Below are positions 1-5,086 of a DNA stretch of 5,086 nt, in pieces (within the stretch, counting starts at the first letter, position 1; each line of letters starts with the position of its first letter). Origin of the DNA: Rhodanobacteraceae bacterium (GTDB lineage: Bacteria; Pseudomonadota; Gammaproteobacteria; Xanthomonadales; SZUA-5). The notes beneath the pieces are model-generated. The model saw only the letters and a list, made by a program, of their open reading frames with translations, had not been told where the DNA came from and made no database searches. The DNA is taken from contig QIMA01000140.1 in assembly GCA_003233535.1 (NCBI GenBank), positions 1-5,086 of the forward strand, in the 5' to 3' direction. Made by a program: the position numbers and the translations under genes.

Positions 1-284
1 CTCAACCGCAGTGAGGACCCCTGTTCTGCGACCCGCAAGACCATTTCGCCTTCATCAGCAGCACTACGAAAGCCCCATTCCAGCAGTTCGTTGAGTACCG
101 TGGGCAGATCATCCGCGTTGCCACCGTAGGCACCCATCGCCGAGGTGATCATCTGCGCAAACAGATCTGCTGTCGTTGAACAGTGGCCGAAATCGCTGCG
201 AAAACCGACTAAACCAAAGCTGCCCGAAACCACCGGCCTGCCGCCGTCTTGATCGATTCGAACAAGTTCTGGGTGGCCATTCAC
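1..284 (-). CDS. Partial gene, possible ATP-binding regulator of the anti-sigma kinase-like fold (3' end cut by window edge)
   Basis: An open frame of 94 codons starts at GTG 284-282 and runs off the left edge without a stop, so the C-terminus is missing. An AAGGAG ribosome binding site lies at 302-297, 12 nt before the GTG. That spacing is rather long, and a TTG at 311-309 in the same frame is an alternative start. The gene follows the MFS stop by about 30 nt and probably belongs to the same operon. No family is certain. Residues 38-51 (TADLFAQMITSAMG) followed by 62-73 (TVLNELLEWGFR) and a short beta-like stretch (80-86) recall the ADFLA...ANELLENA layout of slr1658-like regulators and the helix that carries the Asn box of GHKL ATPases. 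Where such ATPases have the Mg-binding Asn, this protein has Trp70 (ELLEWGFR). If the fold is right, the domain may bind nucleotide poorly. The existence of the gene is likely; its function is an inference from weak similarity. Confidence 0.6.
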   Translation of the reverse strand, partial: MNGHPELVRIDQDGGRPVVSGSFGLVGFRSDFGHCSTTADLFAQMITSAMGAYGGNADDLPTVLNELLEWGFRSAADEGEMVLRVAEQGSSLRL

Positions 285-296
285 GTCAGCAACGGA

Positions 297-302
297 CTCC
301 TT
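297..302 (-). promoter_or_regulatory. Ribosome binding site of the partial left-edge gene
   Basis: AAGGAG on the minus strand lies between the MFS stop codon and the GTG at 284-282. It is the main reason to treat the left-edge frame as a separately translated gene and not as a continuation of the MFS frame, with which it is in phase. The 12-nt spacing to the GTG is longer than ideal. Confidence 0.5.
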
Positions 303-314
303 AGGCAGCAACGC

Positions 315-1571
315 TCAACGCACCTGATATCGCGTTAGCGCGAACGAGAAATAGACGACGCCAGCCAACATAATTACGTAGGGCAAGCCATCAGATCCAA
401 ACAAGTCCATGCATACGCCGATCAAGAGTATCCCGATCATCCCACCAATATTGTCCATAATCGAGAACGCAGCGTTGGCGCTGATCAAGTTTTCGCCACT
501 AAAACGTTCAGCGGTCATCGCCAAACATACGCTATATAGACCGCCAATCACCCCGCCCCACAGGAACAACAGCCCCCATGCCAAGTGCGGTGTGTAGATC
601 GCGATGGGCAAATACGCAGCGCAGATCAGGCTGAGGAAGACCAGCACCATCATCACGTAGCGTCGATCAAAGAAGTCCGAGACCCAGGCCGTCGGCACTT
701 CGAGCAGGATCGACCCCAACATGAAGGCGGTCAGCAGCAGAGACGCCTGCTCCAGGGTTAGGTTATTGCTCAAACCATAGAGAGTAATGAAGGACTGCAC
801 GCCGAGAATCGAGACGCCGCTCACTGCGACAGCGAACATGATGGCCGGGGCTTGACGCACGGCTTGAGGAATATTGCTGCTTTTAGTCATCCGGAACTTG
901 GGAATCAAGAACCCGCCCAGCAGCGTTGGCAGCGCGGCCAAAGTGGTGATCATCGCCGACGCGATCAGGTTGATTTGCGTACTGGTCTGGACCGCTTCAG
1001 GACGGGCCAAATTGAGGTAGTTGAGGACAACTTGATCAATCAGCGGCACCAGATCGGCAATCGAATCCGACACCGAATCAAGCAGCTGCAGCAGCACCGG
1101 CCCGCAGGCCAAACCGAGCGAGATGGAGGTGCCGAACAAGGCCATAGAAAGGCCCCGCGAGCGCTCAAATGGGAGCGAATTGATCCAGGTTTGGAGCAGG
1201 ATCTGATTGAGGAAATTGCCGATACCGTGAACGAACACCAACAACAGCCACATCGGCATGTCGGTGAAATAGGCAAGCAAGATCAGGCTGGGTAAACGGA
1301 ACAGTGCCGACAGCAACAGGCCGGTGCGCAGGCTAGTGACCCGCAAGATCCGACCCAGGCCAAATGAGATAGCGAACACCGAGACGAACTCGATCGCCAT
1401 CACCAAACCGATCACCGTGTTGCTGGCGCCGTACGACTCCAGTGCCGTCGGGAACACCACCGCATTCACCCCGACTGAAACGGATATCAGAAAAGTTGCG
1501 CTAACGATGACCGCGAGGGCAACCGCCTTCTGGGCACCACTTAGTGCTTTGACCACCTCCAGTTTAGACAC
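315..1571 (-). CDS. MFS family membrane protein, YcaD-like, 12 predicted helices
   Basis: This 418-residue, strongly hydrophobic protein has the 12-helix plan of the major facilitator superfamily, so it acts in the inner membrane. The clearest motif is in the loop between helices 8 and 9: WVSDFFDRR at residues 297-305, the form seen in YcaD-like MFS proteins. The equivalent motif A between helices 2 and 3 (about 71-79, GLGRILRVT) is degenerate and lacks the usual Asp. A loop of about 40 residues, roughly 162-200, separates helices 5 and 6 and should face the periplasm; it is longer than usual for MFS proteins. The start is GTG 1571-1569, 8 nt inside the end of the upstream sensor gene, with a weak GGGA ahead of it; the overlap suggests translational coupling. 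The substrate is unknown. Coupling to a sensor gene and a possible kinase-like gene leaves open a sensory role instead of, or as well as, transport. Family membership is confident, subfamily moderate. Confidence 0.85.
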   Translation of the reverse strand: MSKLEVVKALSGAQKAVALAVIVSATFLISVSVGVNAVVFPTALESYGASNTVIGLVMAIEFVSVFAISFGLGRILRVTSLRTGLLLSALFRLPSLILLAYFTDMPMWLLLVFVHGIGNFLNQILLQTWINSLPFERSRGLSMALFGTSISLGLACGPVLLQLLDSVSDSIADLVPLIDQVVLNYLNLARPEAVQTSTQINLIASAMITTLAALPTLLGGFLIPKFRMTKSSNIPQAVRQAPAIMFAVAVSGVSILGVQSFITLYGLSNNLTLEQASLLLTAFMLGSILLEVPTAWVSDFFDRRYVMMVLVFLSLICAAYLPIAIYTPHLAWGLLFLWGGVIGGLYSVCLAMTAERFSGENLISANAAFSIMDNIGGMIGILLIGVCMDLFGSDGLPYVIMLAGVVYFSFALTRYQVR

Positions 1572-2409
1572 CCGTTTTCCCGTTAGCCTGCGTTAGCGTC
1601 TGTGCGCGTGGAGTGGGCTGCGCATCGATGCTGCGCCGCACCGCCCGCTCATACAGCGCGAACCGGCGTTGATTGACTATCAAAATGAAACGACGCAGGA
1701 ACCAGATCATCGATCCGGTGATGAATGCGACGAAGAAGCCGGTGACCATCGCTCTCGCTGTGGCGCGGCGGATGGGCTGCAGCCGAGCAAAATAGTCAGG
1801 TGACTGAATATCGAGACCGAGCACGCCATAGAACTGGTTCTCCGCGTCCAATAGCGGCACGTAGCCGCTAATGCAGCCATCTTGGCACCACTGATCGAAA
1901 TAGAAATCGTTCGAAACAACGGTGGTCTGCTCTTGCAGCGCCTCCATGATCTGCGGATTCTGCAGCGCTTCGGTGTACTCCTCCATCAGCGCTACAGACG
2001 TGTCTTCAACGTTCGGGTCAGTGGGCGTGGGGGTTACGTCGTAGATGAAATAGACTTTGCCGTCTTTGCCCATCACTGCGGTGTAGAGATAGGTGATTTG
2101 TGGATCAGCCTTCTTCGCAGCTATTAGCGGAGCTAACGCCTGCTGATAGGCGGTAGTGAATTCGTCTTCGGGCTTGGTGAATTGACGGTGCTGCTCAGGG
2201 TCAACCAAGGTACGGACCACCGATGCCGTTCGCAGCAGCGATTGGCGAATTTCACTTTTCTGCGCCTCGATTGCGCGAGCGTAAATGAAGTACGTGGTTA
2301 AAAAGATCGCCAAGAACACCACCACGCCCACGGCGATGGCCTCCCGCAAGGGGAAAATGCGGTAGGCAACTGGCTCCAGATCCTTGAACGACTGGCCTTG
2401 TTCAGGCAC
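1564..2409 (-). CDS. Membrane-anchored Cache-like periplasmic sensor protein without an output domain
   Basis: The 281-residue protein has a short cytoplasmic N-terminus, a first membrane helix at about 24-46, a periplasmic domain at about 50-212, a second helix at about 219-240, and a basic cytoplasmic tail of about 40 residues. The periplasmic part has the look of a PDC/Cache sensor: ITYLYTAVMGKDGKVYFIYD at 105-124, then an acidic Pro/Asp segment, and YGVLGLDIQSPDY at 194-206 before the second helix. Such domains normally sit ahead of HAMP plus a GGDEF, cyclase, kinase or PP2C module. Here none follows, so any signal must pass to a partner, plausibly the overlapping MFS product. Cys175 and Cys179 (CQDGC) are close enough for a disulfide or metal site in the periplasm. 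The start is GTG 2409-2407 behind GGGAGGG (spacing 7 nt), overlapping the upstream desaturase gene by 8 nt. The ligand is unknown. The fold call is moderate; the topology is well supported. Confidence 0.8.
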   Translation of the reverse strand: MPEQGQSFKDLEPVAYRIFPLREAIAVGVVVFLAIFLTTYFIYARAIEAQKSEIRQSLLRTASVVRTLVDPEQHRQFTKPEDEFTTAYQQALAPLIAAKKADPQITYLYTAVMGKDGKVYFIYDVTPTPTDPNVEDTSVALMEEYTEALQNPQIMEALQEQTTVVSNDFYFDQWCQDGCISGYVPLLDAENQFYGVLGLDIQSPDYFARLQPIRRATARAMVTGFFVAFITGSMIWFLRRFILIVNQRRFALYERAVRRSIDAQPTPRAQTLTQANGKTGV

Positions 2410-3034
2410 TGGAAAGCCCTCCCACGTTGGACTTAGCGGGTGATTTGCGCGCGCTTTCGGCCACTCTTCTAGTTCGCTCCAGGCGTTGCAAGCGTGCTTG
2501 AATTCGGGCCAAGCTCGCCCCCGCTGCGGGCGCTTCAGCGGTGCCGAAGAGAAAATCCCAGAGCCCCAGCATGAGCCCGTAATTCTTCTTCAAATTGACG
2601 TGGTGATGAAGATGGAAGTCTCCCCAGGCGAACCAGCGTGTCAGGCGGTTGGTGATGCGCGGGTTGTGATCTAACACCGACTCGCTCAAGAAAACCTCGT
2701 AGAAGTAATGAAACAGCAGCAGCGGCACAGCGTATTTCGGCCATAGCCAAGCGATGACCAGCAGCGGCAAGGTCATGACCAAAACCACGTCCAAAGACAA
2801 GCGAAATCCGCCCAACCAGAATAGAAACTGACCCAGCGTTGGCCATTTCGGATGGGAATCTTCGCGCAGATAAGGCTCTGCGTGGTGCGCCCGGTGAATC
2901 CACCACAGCGGGTTGAGGCGATGGTGTACGTGAGACCAGCGGTGTAACCAATAGATCACGAAGGTCCACAGGCCAAAACAGGCGAGCAAGCCTACGAGGT
3001 ACACCAGGACTTGCCTGAGTGTAGCCAACTCCAT
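2402..3034 (-). CDS. Fatty acid hydroxylase/sterol desaturase family protein
   Basis: This 210-residue integral membrane protein has the di-iron histidine pattern of the fatty acid hydroxylase superfamily (PF04116): HRWSH at 31-35, HRAHH at 47-51, His123 in LDHN, and DFHLHHH at 139-145 followed by NYG (151-153) and a GLWDFLFGT end motif (157-165). Hydrophobic helices lie at about 8-30 and 66-110, placing the histidines on the cytoplasmic face. Family members use O2 to hydroxylate or desaturate lipids such as fatty acids, sterols or carotenoids; the substrate here cannot be told from sequence. At 210 residues it is somewhat short for the family but carries all the His clusters, so it looks intact. 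After the core there is a basic, Ala-rich tail of about 40 residues. The ATG at 3034-3032 is preceded by AGGAAGG with about 10 nt spacing. It appears to be the first gene of the minus-strand operon, and its last 8 nt overlap the sensor gene. Confidence 0.9.
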   Translation of the reverse strand: MELATLRQVLVYLVGLLACFGLWTFVIYWLHRWSHVHHRLNPLWWIHRAHHAEPYLREDSHPKWPTLGQFLFWLGGFRLSLDVVLVMTLPLLVIAWLWPKYAVPLLLFHYFYEVFLSESVLDHNPRITNRLTRWFAWGDFHLHHHVNLKKNYGLMLGLWDFLFGTAEAPAAGASLARIQARLQRLERTRRVAESARKSPAKSNVGGLSSA

Positions 3035-3173
3035 GGTCTAAAAACCTTCCTGTGGGACAAAAACCACCCTTTCTTGAGCTATGGTTGCAATCCTGCGTGG
3101 GGAAGCCAAGCCTTTCCAGCGCTCCGCATCAGCGGCTTTCAGCACTCAGCTAACCGCATTATCGACGACGCTT
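3035..3173. promoter_or_regulatory. Divergent intergenic region between the desaturase operon and ybdG
   Basis: These 139 bp separate two oppositely transcribed units, so promoters for both must lie in or near here. On the minus strand the only clear signal is the AGGAAGG ribosome binding site of the desaturase gene, just above its ATG. I do not find a convincing -35/-10 pair on either strand. On the plus strand CATTAT at 3157-3162 is a possible -10 but has no good -35 partner. The size assumes the ybdG start at 3174; if ATG 3081 were used instead, only 46 bp would remain. Confidence 0.45.
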
Positions 3174-4433
3174 ATGGACTTCACACCAATTACTACATTC
3201 TTTGACACATACACGTGGGCGGCAACCCTGACCGGCTTAGCGCTGCTAGCGCTGGCCTGCTGGCTGATCGACTACCTCTTTCAGCGTTGGCTGATCCGCG
3301 GCGTAGCCCACGTTGCCGAACGTACGAGCACGCTATGGGACGACGCGCTGATCGAACAGAAGGTGTTTGCTCGTCTGGCGCACTTAGTGCCGGCCGCGTT
3401 TGCGCAGCTGACCCTGCCGCTGATTCCGCACTTGGACCCGGCCTTGGTCACGGTCGGCCGGAATGTGGCTACCGCTTACATGGTGTTGACCGCCGCGCTG
3501 GCCTGTAGCGGCGCGCTATCAGCAGTGCACGTGATGCACAACAGCGGCGACACAAATGCCAGTCTGCGGCCCATTAAGGGCTATCTACAGCTAGCAAAGC
3601 TTGCGGTTTTCCTGGTCTCGGCAGTGCTCATCGTCTCGATCCTGATCGAGCGCTCGCCGCTGCTGCTGTTAAGTGGCCTGGGCGCGATGACCGCCGTACT
3701 GCTGCTGGTCTTCAAGGACACGCTGCTGTCGCTGGTGGCTAGCGTGCAAATTGCGTCCAACGACATCGTTCGGGTCGGTGACTGGATCGAAATGCCGGAC
3801 CTGAAGGCCGACGGCGACGTGATCGACATCGCGCTGCACACGGTCAAGGTGCAGAACTGGGACAAGACCATAACGACGATCCCGACCCAGCGGTTAATCA
3901 CCGATTCCTTCCGCAACTGGCGCGGCATGAGCGAGGGCGGGGCACGCCGGGTGAAACGATCACTGTTGATCGATCAGAGCAGCATTCGCTTCCTCGAACC
4001 GGCAGACGTCGAACGCCTACTCGGCTTAGATTTACTCAAGCCCTACCTAGAGCGCAAGCTCGAAGAATTGAAGCAATACAACGCTGACCGCAATGCGCAT
4101 GACGAACGTTGGCCTAACGGCCGCCGGCTAACCAACATCGGCACCTATCGCGCTTATGCCCAGGCCTACATCGAAAACCATCCGGACATCCATCCGCAGC
4201 GCACCCGCTTAGTCCGCACGCTCGACCCGGCGCCGAGCGGCATTCCAATCGAGATCTATTGCTTTACCCGCACCATCGTATGGTTGGAGCATGAGCGCGT
4301 ACGCGGCGATCTGTTCGATCACCTAATGACCATCTTGCCGCTGTTTGACCTGCGCCTATACCAAAATGCAGCGGGACATGACTTACGCGAATGGTCGGGC
4401 AAAGGCGTAACTGAAACGCTGAATCCCGGCTAG
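3174..4433 (+). CDS. ybdG: Mechanosensitive channel of the MscS superfamily, YbdG type
   Basis: The product is an inner-membrane channel that opens under membrane tension and helps the cell survive hypoosmotic shock. From the chosen start it has 419 residues, close to the 415 of E. coli YbdG, and matches it along its length. There are N-terminal helices at about 15-40, 70-85, 97-120 and 138-158. The pore helix region at about 164-195 contains LSGLGAMTAVLLLVFKD, and the beta domain contains NDIVRVGDWIEMP (196-208), VKVQNWDKTITTIPT (224-238) and DSFRNW (244-249). YbdG-specific blocks follow: RRVKRSLLIDQSSIRFL (258-274), LTNIGTYRAY (319-328) and PIEIYCFTRTIVWLEHE (358-374). The frame is open back to ATG 3081, which would add 31 residues with no family counterpart and would crowd the divergent promoter region. 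ATG 3174 is therefore preferred, although neither start has a good ribosome binding site. It is transcribed away from the desaturase operon and ends 35 nt before the next gene. Confidence 0.93.
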   Translation: MDFTPITTFFDTYTWAATLTGLALLALACWLIDYLFQRWLIRGVAHVAERTSTLWDDALIEQKVFARLAHLVPAAFAQLTLPLIPHLDPALVTVGRNVATAYMVLTAALACSGALSAVHVMHNSGDTNASLRPIKGYLQLAKLAVFLVSAVLIVSILIERSPLLLLSGLGAMTAVLLLVFKDTLLSLVASVQIASNDIVRVGDWIEMPDLKADGDVIDIALHTVKVQNWDKTITTIPTQRLITDSFRNWRGMSEGGARRVKRSLLIDQSSIRFLEPADVERLLGLDLLKPYLERKLEELKQYNADRNAHDERWPNGRRLTNIGTYRAYAQAYIENHPDIHPQRTRLVRTLDPAPSGIPIEIYCFTRTIVWLEHERVRGDLFDHLMTILPLFDLRLYQNAAGHDLREWSGKGVTETLNPG

Positions 4434-4439
4434 GCTCTG

Positions 4440-4468
4440 TACAATGACGCCGACTCACAGCCTATAGT
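4440..4468 (+). promoter_or_regulatory. Possible promoter for the coiled-coil gene and zapA
   Basis: Two -10-like hexamers lie in the short gap after ybdG: TACAAT at 4440-4445 (5 of 6 matches to TATAAT) and TATAGT at 4463-4468 (also 5 of 6). The first would give a leader of about 20-25 nt. The second would start transcription about at the ATG at 4475 and make a leaderless message, which would fit the lack of a ribosome binding site there. Neither has a good -35 at normal spacing, so this is tentative; the genes could instead be read through from ybdG. Confidence 0.25.
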
Positions 4469-4474
4469 GTGGCC

Positions 4475-4702
4475 ATGGCACTACCAAACGCGATCCGAAC
4501 CGAACTCGACCTGCTATTGGGCAAAGTCGATGTACTGGTGGAGCAAAACAAGCAGCTGCGCACGGAACTTAATGCGTTACGTGATGCGCACAATCAACTT
4601 GGTCAGGAAAAGGCTGGTTTGCTGGCGAAGAACGAGCAGGCGCGCACTCGTGTGGAAGCGATGATCACGCGTTTGCGAGCGCTGGAGACGTCGGGTGAGT
4701 GA
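4475..4702 (+). CDS. Small coiled-coil protein, TIGR02449 family, ZapB-like candidate
   Basis: The 75-residue product is almost entirely one amphipathic helix. Leu, Val and Ile recur at heptad spacing from about residue 8 to 70, and the rest is rich in Glu, Lys, Gln, Asn and Arg, which indicates a dimeric coiled coil. There are no membrane segments or cysteines. The TIGR02449 family is known as short proteins (about 65-75 residues) encoded just before zapA in many gammaproteobacteria. The position here, with an 8-nt overlap into zapA, fits. By analogy with E. coli ZapB (about 81 residues, coiled coil, binds ZapA) it may link ZapA to other parts of the division machinery, but that role is inferred. 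The start could be GTG 4469 (77 residues) or ATG 4475. I prefer the ATG, though neither has a Shine-Dalgarno sequence. The gene call is strong; the function is moderate. Confidence 0.85.
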   Translation: MALPNAIRTELDLLLGKVDVLVEQNKQLRTELNALRDAHNQLGQEKAGLLAKNEQARTRVEAMITRLRALETSGE

Positions 4703-4988
4703 TCAGCGCGATCCGGTAACTGTGCATATCTTGGACCGCGAGTATCGCGTTTCCTGCACGCCCGACGAACGCGCTGACCTGCTGCAGGCCGCTGCCTTAG
4801 TCGACACCAAAATGCGCGAAATTCGCGGCCAGTCGAAAATTCTCGGCATCGAGCGGGTTGCTGTGCTTGCGGCGCTTAATATCGCCCACGAGTCTCTAGG
4901 AGTGCGGAATCAGCTCGATGAAGTCGGCCATAACTTGGCTTCGGAACTGAGCGCAATCAATGCGCGACTGGAGCGCCAGCAACAGTGA
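4695..4988 (+). CDS. zapA: Cell division protein ZapA
   Basis: ZapA is a cytoplasmic protein that binds FtsZ and cross-links its filaments, stabilising the Z ring. The 97-residue product has the family layout. An N-terminal beta-rich head holds VTVHILDREYRVSC (residues 8-21) and PDERADLLQAAALVDTKM (23-40). Next comes the short helix with GIERVAVLAALNIAHE (51-66), and then a C-terminal coiled coil (about 68-97) ending in Gln residues. Length is normal (E. coli ZapA has 109). The start is GTG 4695-4697, with GGAG at 4684-4687 seven nt upstream. The start lies inside the end of the preceding coiled-coil gene (GTGAGTGA, 8-nt overlap), so the two are probably translationally coupled. The stop is followed within about 40 nt by the probable 6S RNA, the usual zapA-ssrS arrangement of gammaproteobacteria. 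Confidence 0.95.
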   Translation: MSDQRDPVTVHILDREYRVSCTPDERADLLQAAALVDTKMREIRGQSKILGIERVAVLAALNIAHESLGVRNQLDEVGHNLASELSAINARLERQQQ

Positions 4989-5017
4989 CGACACTGCTAG
5001 CCCGGATGTTTCATAAA
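4988..5017 (+). promoter_or_regulatory. Candidate promoter of 6S RNA
   Basis: Just after the zapA stop, ACGACA (4988-4993, 4 of 6 matches to TTGACA) and CATAAA (5012-5017, 4 of 6 to TATAAT) are 18 nt apart. Transcription would start near 5024, close to the 5' end expected from the 6S-like sequence that follows. Each hexamer is only a partial match, so the call rests on position as much as on sequence. Confidence 0.35.
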
Positions 5018-5024
5018 CTTCACG

Positions 5025-5086
5025 CGCCCTCGCTAGGCCCTTGATCGCCCAGCGACTTTTCCTCAGTCGGGTGTATGAACCACTAC
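5025..5086 (+). ncRNA. ssrS: 6S RNA, 5' part only (cut by right edge)
   Basis: 6S RNA binds sigma70-RNA polymerase, mimicking an open promoter, and lowers transcription in stationary phase. Two lines support it here. First, position: ssrS directly follows zapA in most gammaproteobacteria. Second, sequence: CCTCAGTCGGGTGTATGAAC at 5061-5080 lines up with the conserved CCTGAGCCGATA...ATACCAC region of the E. coli RNA. In E. coli that region starts about 34 nt from the 5' end; here it lies about 37 nt after the predicted start. The exact 5' end is uncertain by several bases. The 3' strand that would close the long hairpin and the central bubble lies outside the window, so the fold cannot be checked. 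No open reading frame explains this stretch. Confidence 0.55.

Noticed and set aside
209..280. ATG at 280-278 on the minus strand just after the AAGGAG site, better spaced than any long-frame start except GTG 284
   Set aside because: Its frame closes after 23 codons (TAG 211-209), whereas the frame of GTG 284 stays open to the window edge.
852..1295. Open frame of 147 codons on the plus strand, opposite the MFS gene, and a similar one at 1324-1596
   Set aside because: Both are antisense to a well-supported MFS gene. The products are rich in His, Arg and Gln or low in complexity, with no recognisable domain, as expected of shadow frames in GC-rich DNA.
1564..1571. Possible frameshift splitting a single sensor-MFS fusion gene
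   Set aside because: The overlap has a plausible GTG start, each product is complete with sensible termini, and the same 8-nt overlap form occurs at other junctions. There is no slippery run at the site.
2535..2969. Open frame of 144 codons on the minus strand in another frame of the desaturase gene
   Set aside because: It lies wholly inside the desaturase gene, whose histidine motifs are unmistakable. The alternative product is Arg/Ser/Pro-rich with no domain.
3215..3508. Alternative frames within ybdG (3215-3508 plus, 3581-3928 minus) and within the coiled-coil gene (4467-4664 plus)
   Set aside because: They overlap genes with strong family matches and their translations show no motif.
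4431..4464. Inverted repeat TAGGCT...AGCCTA after ybdG, considered as a terminator
   Set aside because: The stem is only 6 bp with a loop of about 22 nt, and there is no T-run after it, so it does not look like an intrinsic terminator.
1..5086. Search for CRISPR arrays, insertion sequences, tRNA genes and long direct repeats
   Set aside because: No regularly spaced repeats, transposase-like products, terminal inverted repeats or tRNA-like cloverleaf sequences were seen by eye.

Overview
The window is ordinary chromosomal DNA from a gammaproteobacterium of moderate GC content. The evidence is the right-hand block: a short TIGR02449-type coiled-coil gene, then zapA, then what looks like the 5' end of 6S RNA (ssrS). 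This order is familiar from pseudomonad- and xanthomonad-type genomes. The YbdG channel beside it fits the same assignment. I cannot name the genus. I see no mobile element, CRISPR array, tRNA or rRNA gene.

The layout is two divergent blocks that part at about 3035-3173. The left block, on the minus strand, reads in transcription order: a 210-residue fatty acid hydroxylase/sterol desaturase family protein; a 281-residue two-helix membrane protein with a periplasmic Cache-like sensor domain and no recognisable output domain; a 12-helix MFS protein of YcaD-like appearance; and a gene cut by the left edge, 94 codons visible, whose sequence weakly resembles an ATP-binding regulator of the GHKL/anti-sigma kinase fold. 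The first three genes overlap by 8 nt at each junction, and the fourth starts about 30 nt after the MFS stop behind an AAGGAG ribosome binding site. This is very probably one operon.

The right block, on the plus strand, holds a confident YbdG-type mechanosensitive channel of the MscS superfamily, then the small coiled-coil protein overlapping zapA by 8 nt, then a probable 6S RNA that runs off the right edge. The coiled-coil protein and ZapA probably work together on FtsZ-ring assembly. The channel protects the cell during hypoosmotic shock.

The most interesting part is the left operon. It pairs a stand-alone envelope sensor with an MFS protein and a possible kinase-like partner, next to a lipid-modifying enzyme. 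My inference is that it is a membrane-stress or ligand-sensing module whose output component (a PP2C/SpoIIE phosphatase or a STAS protein, for example) would lie left of the window. The visible sequence cannot prove this.
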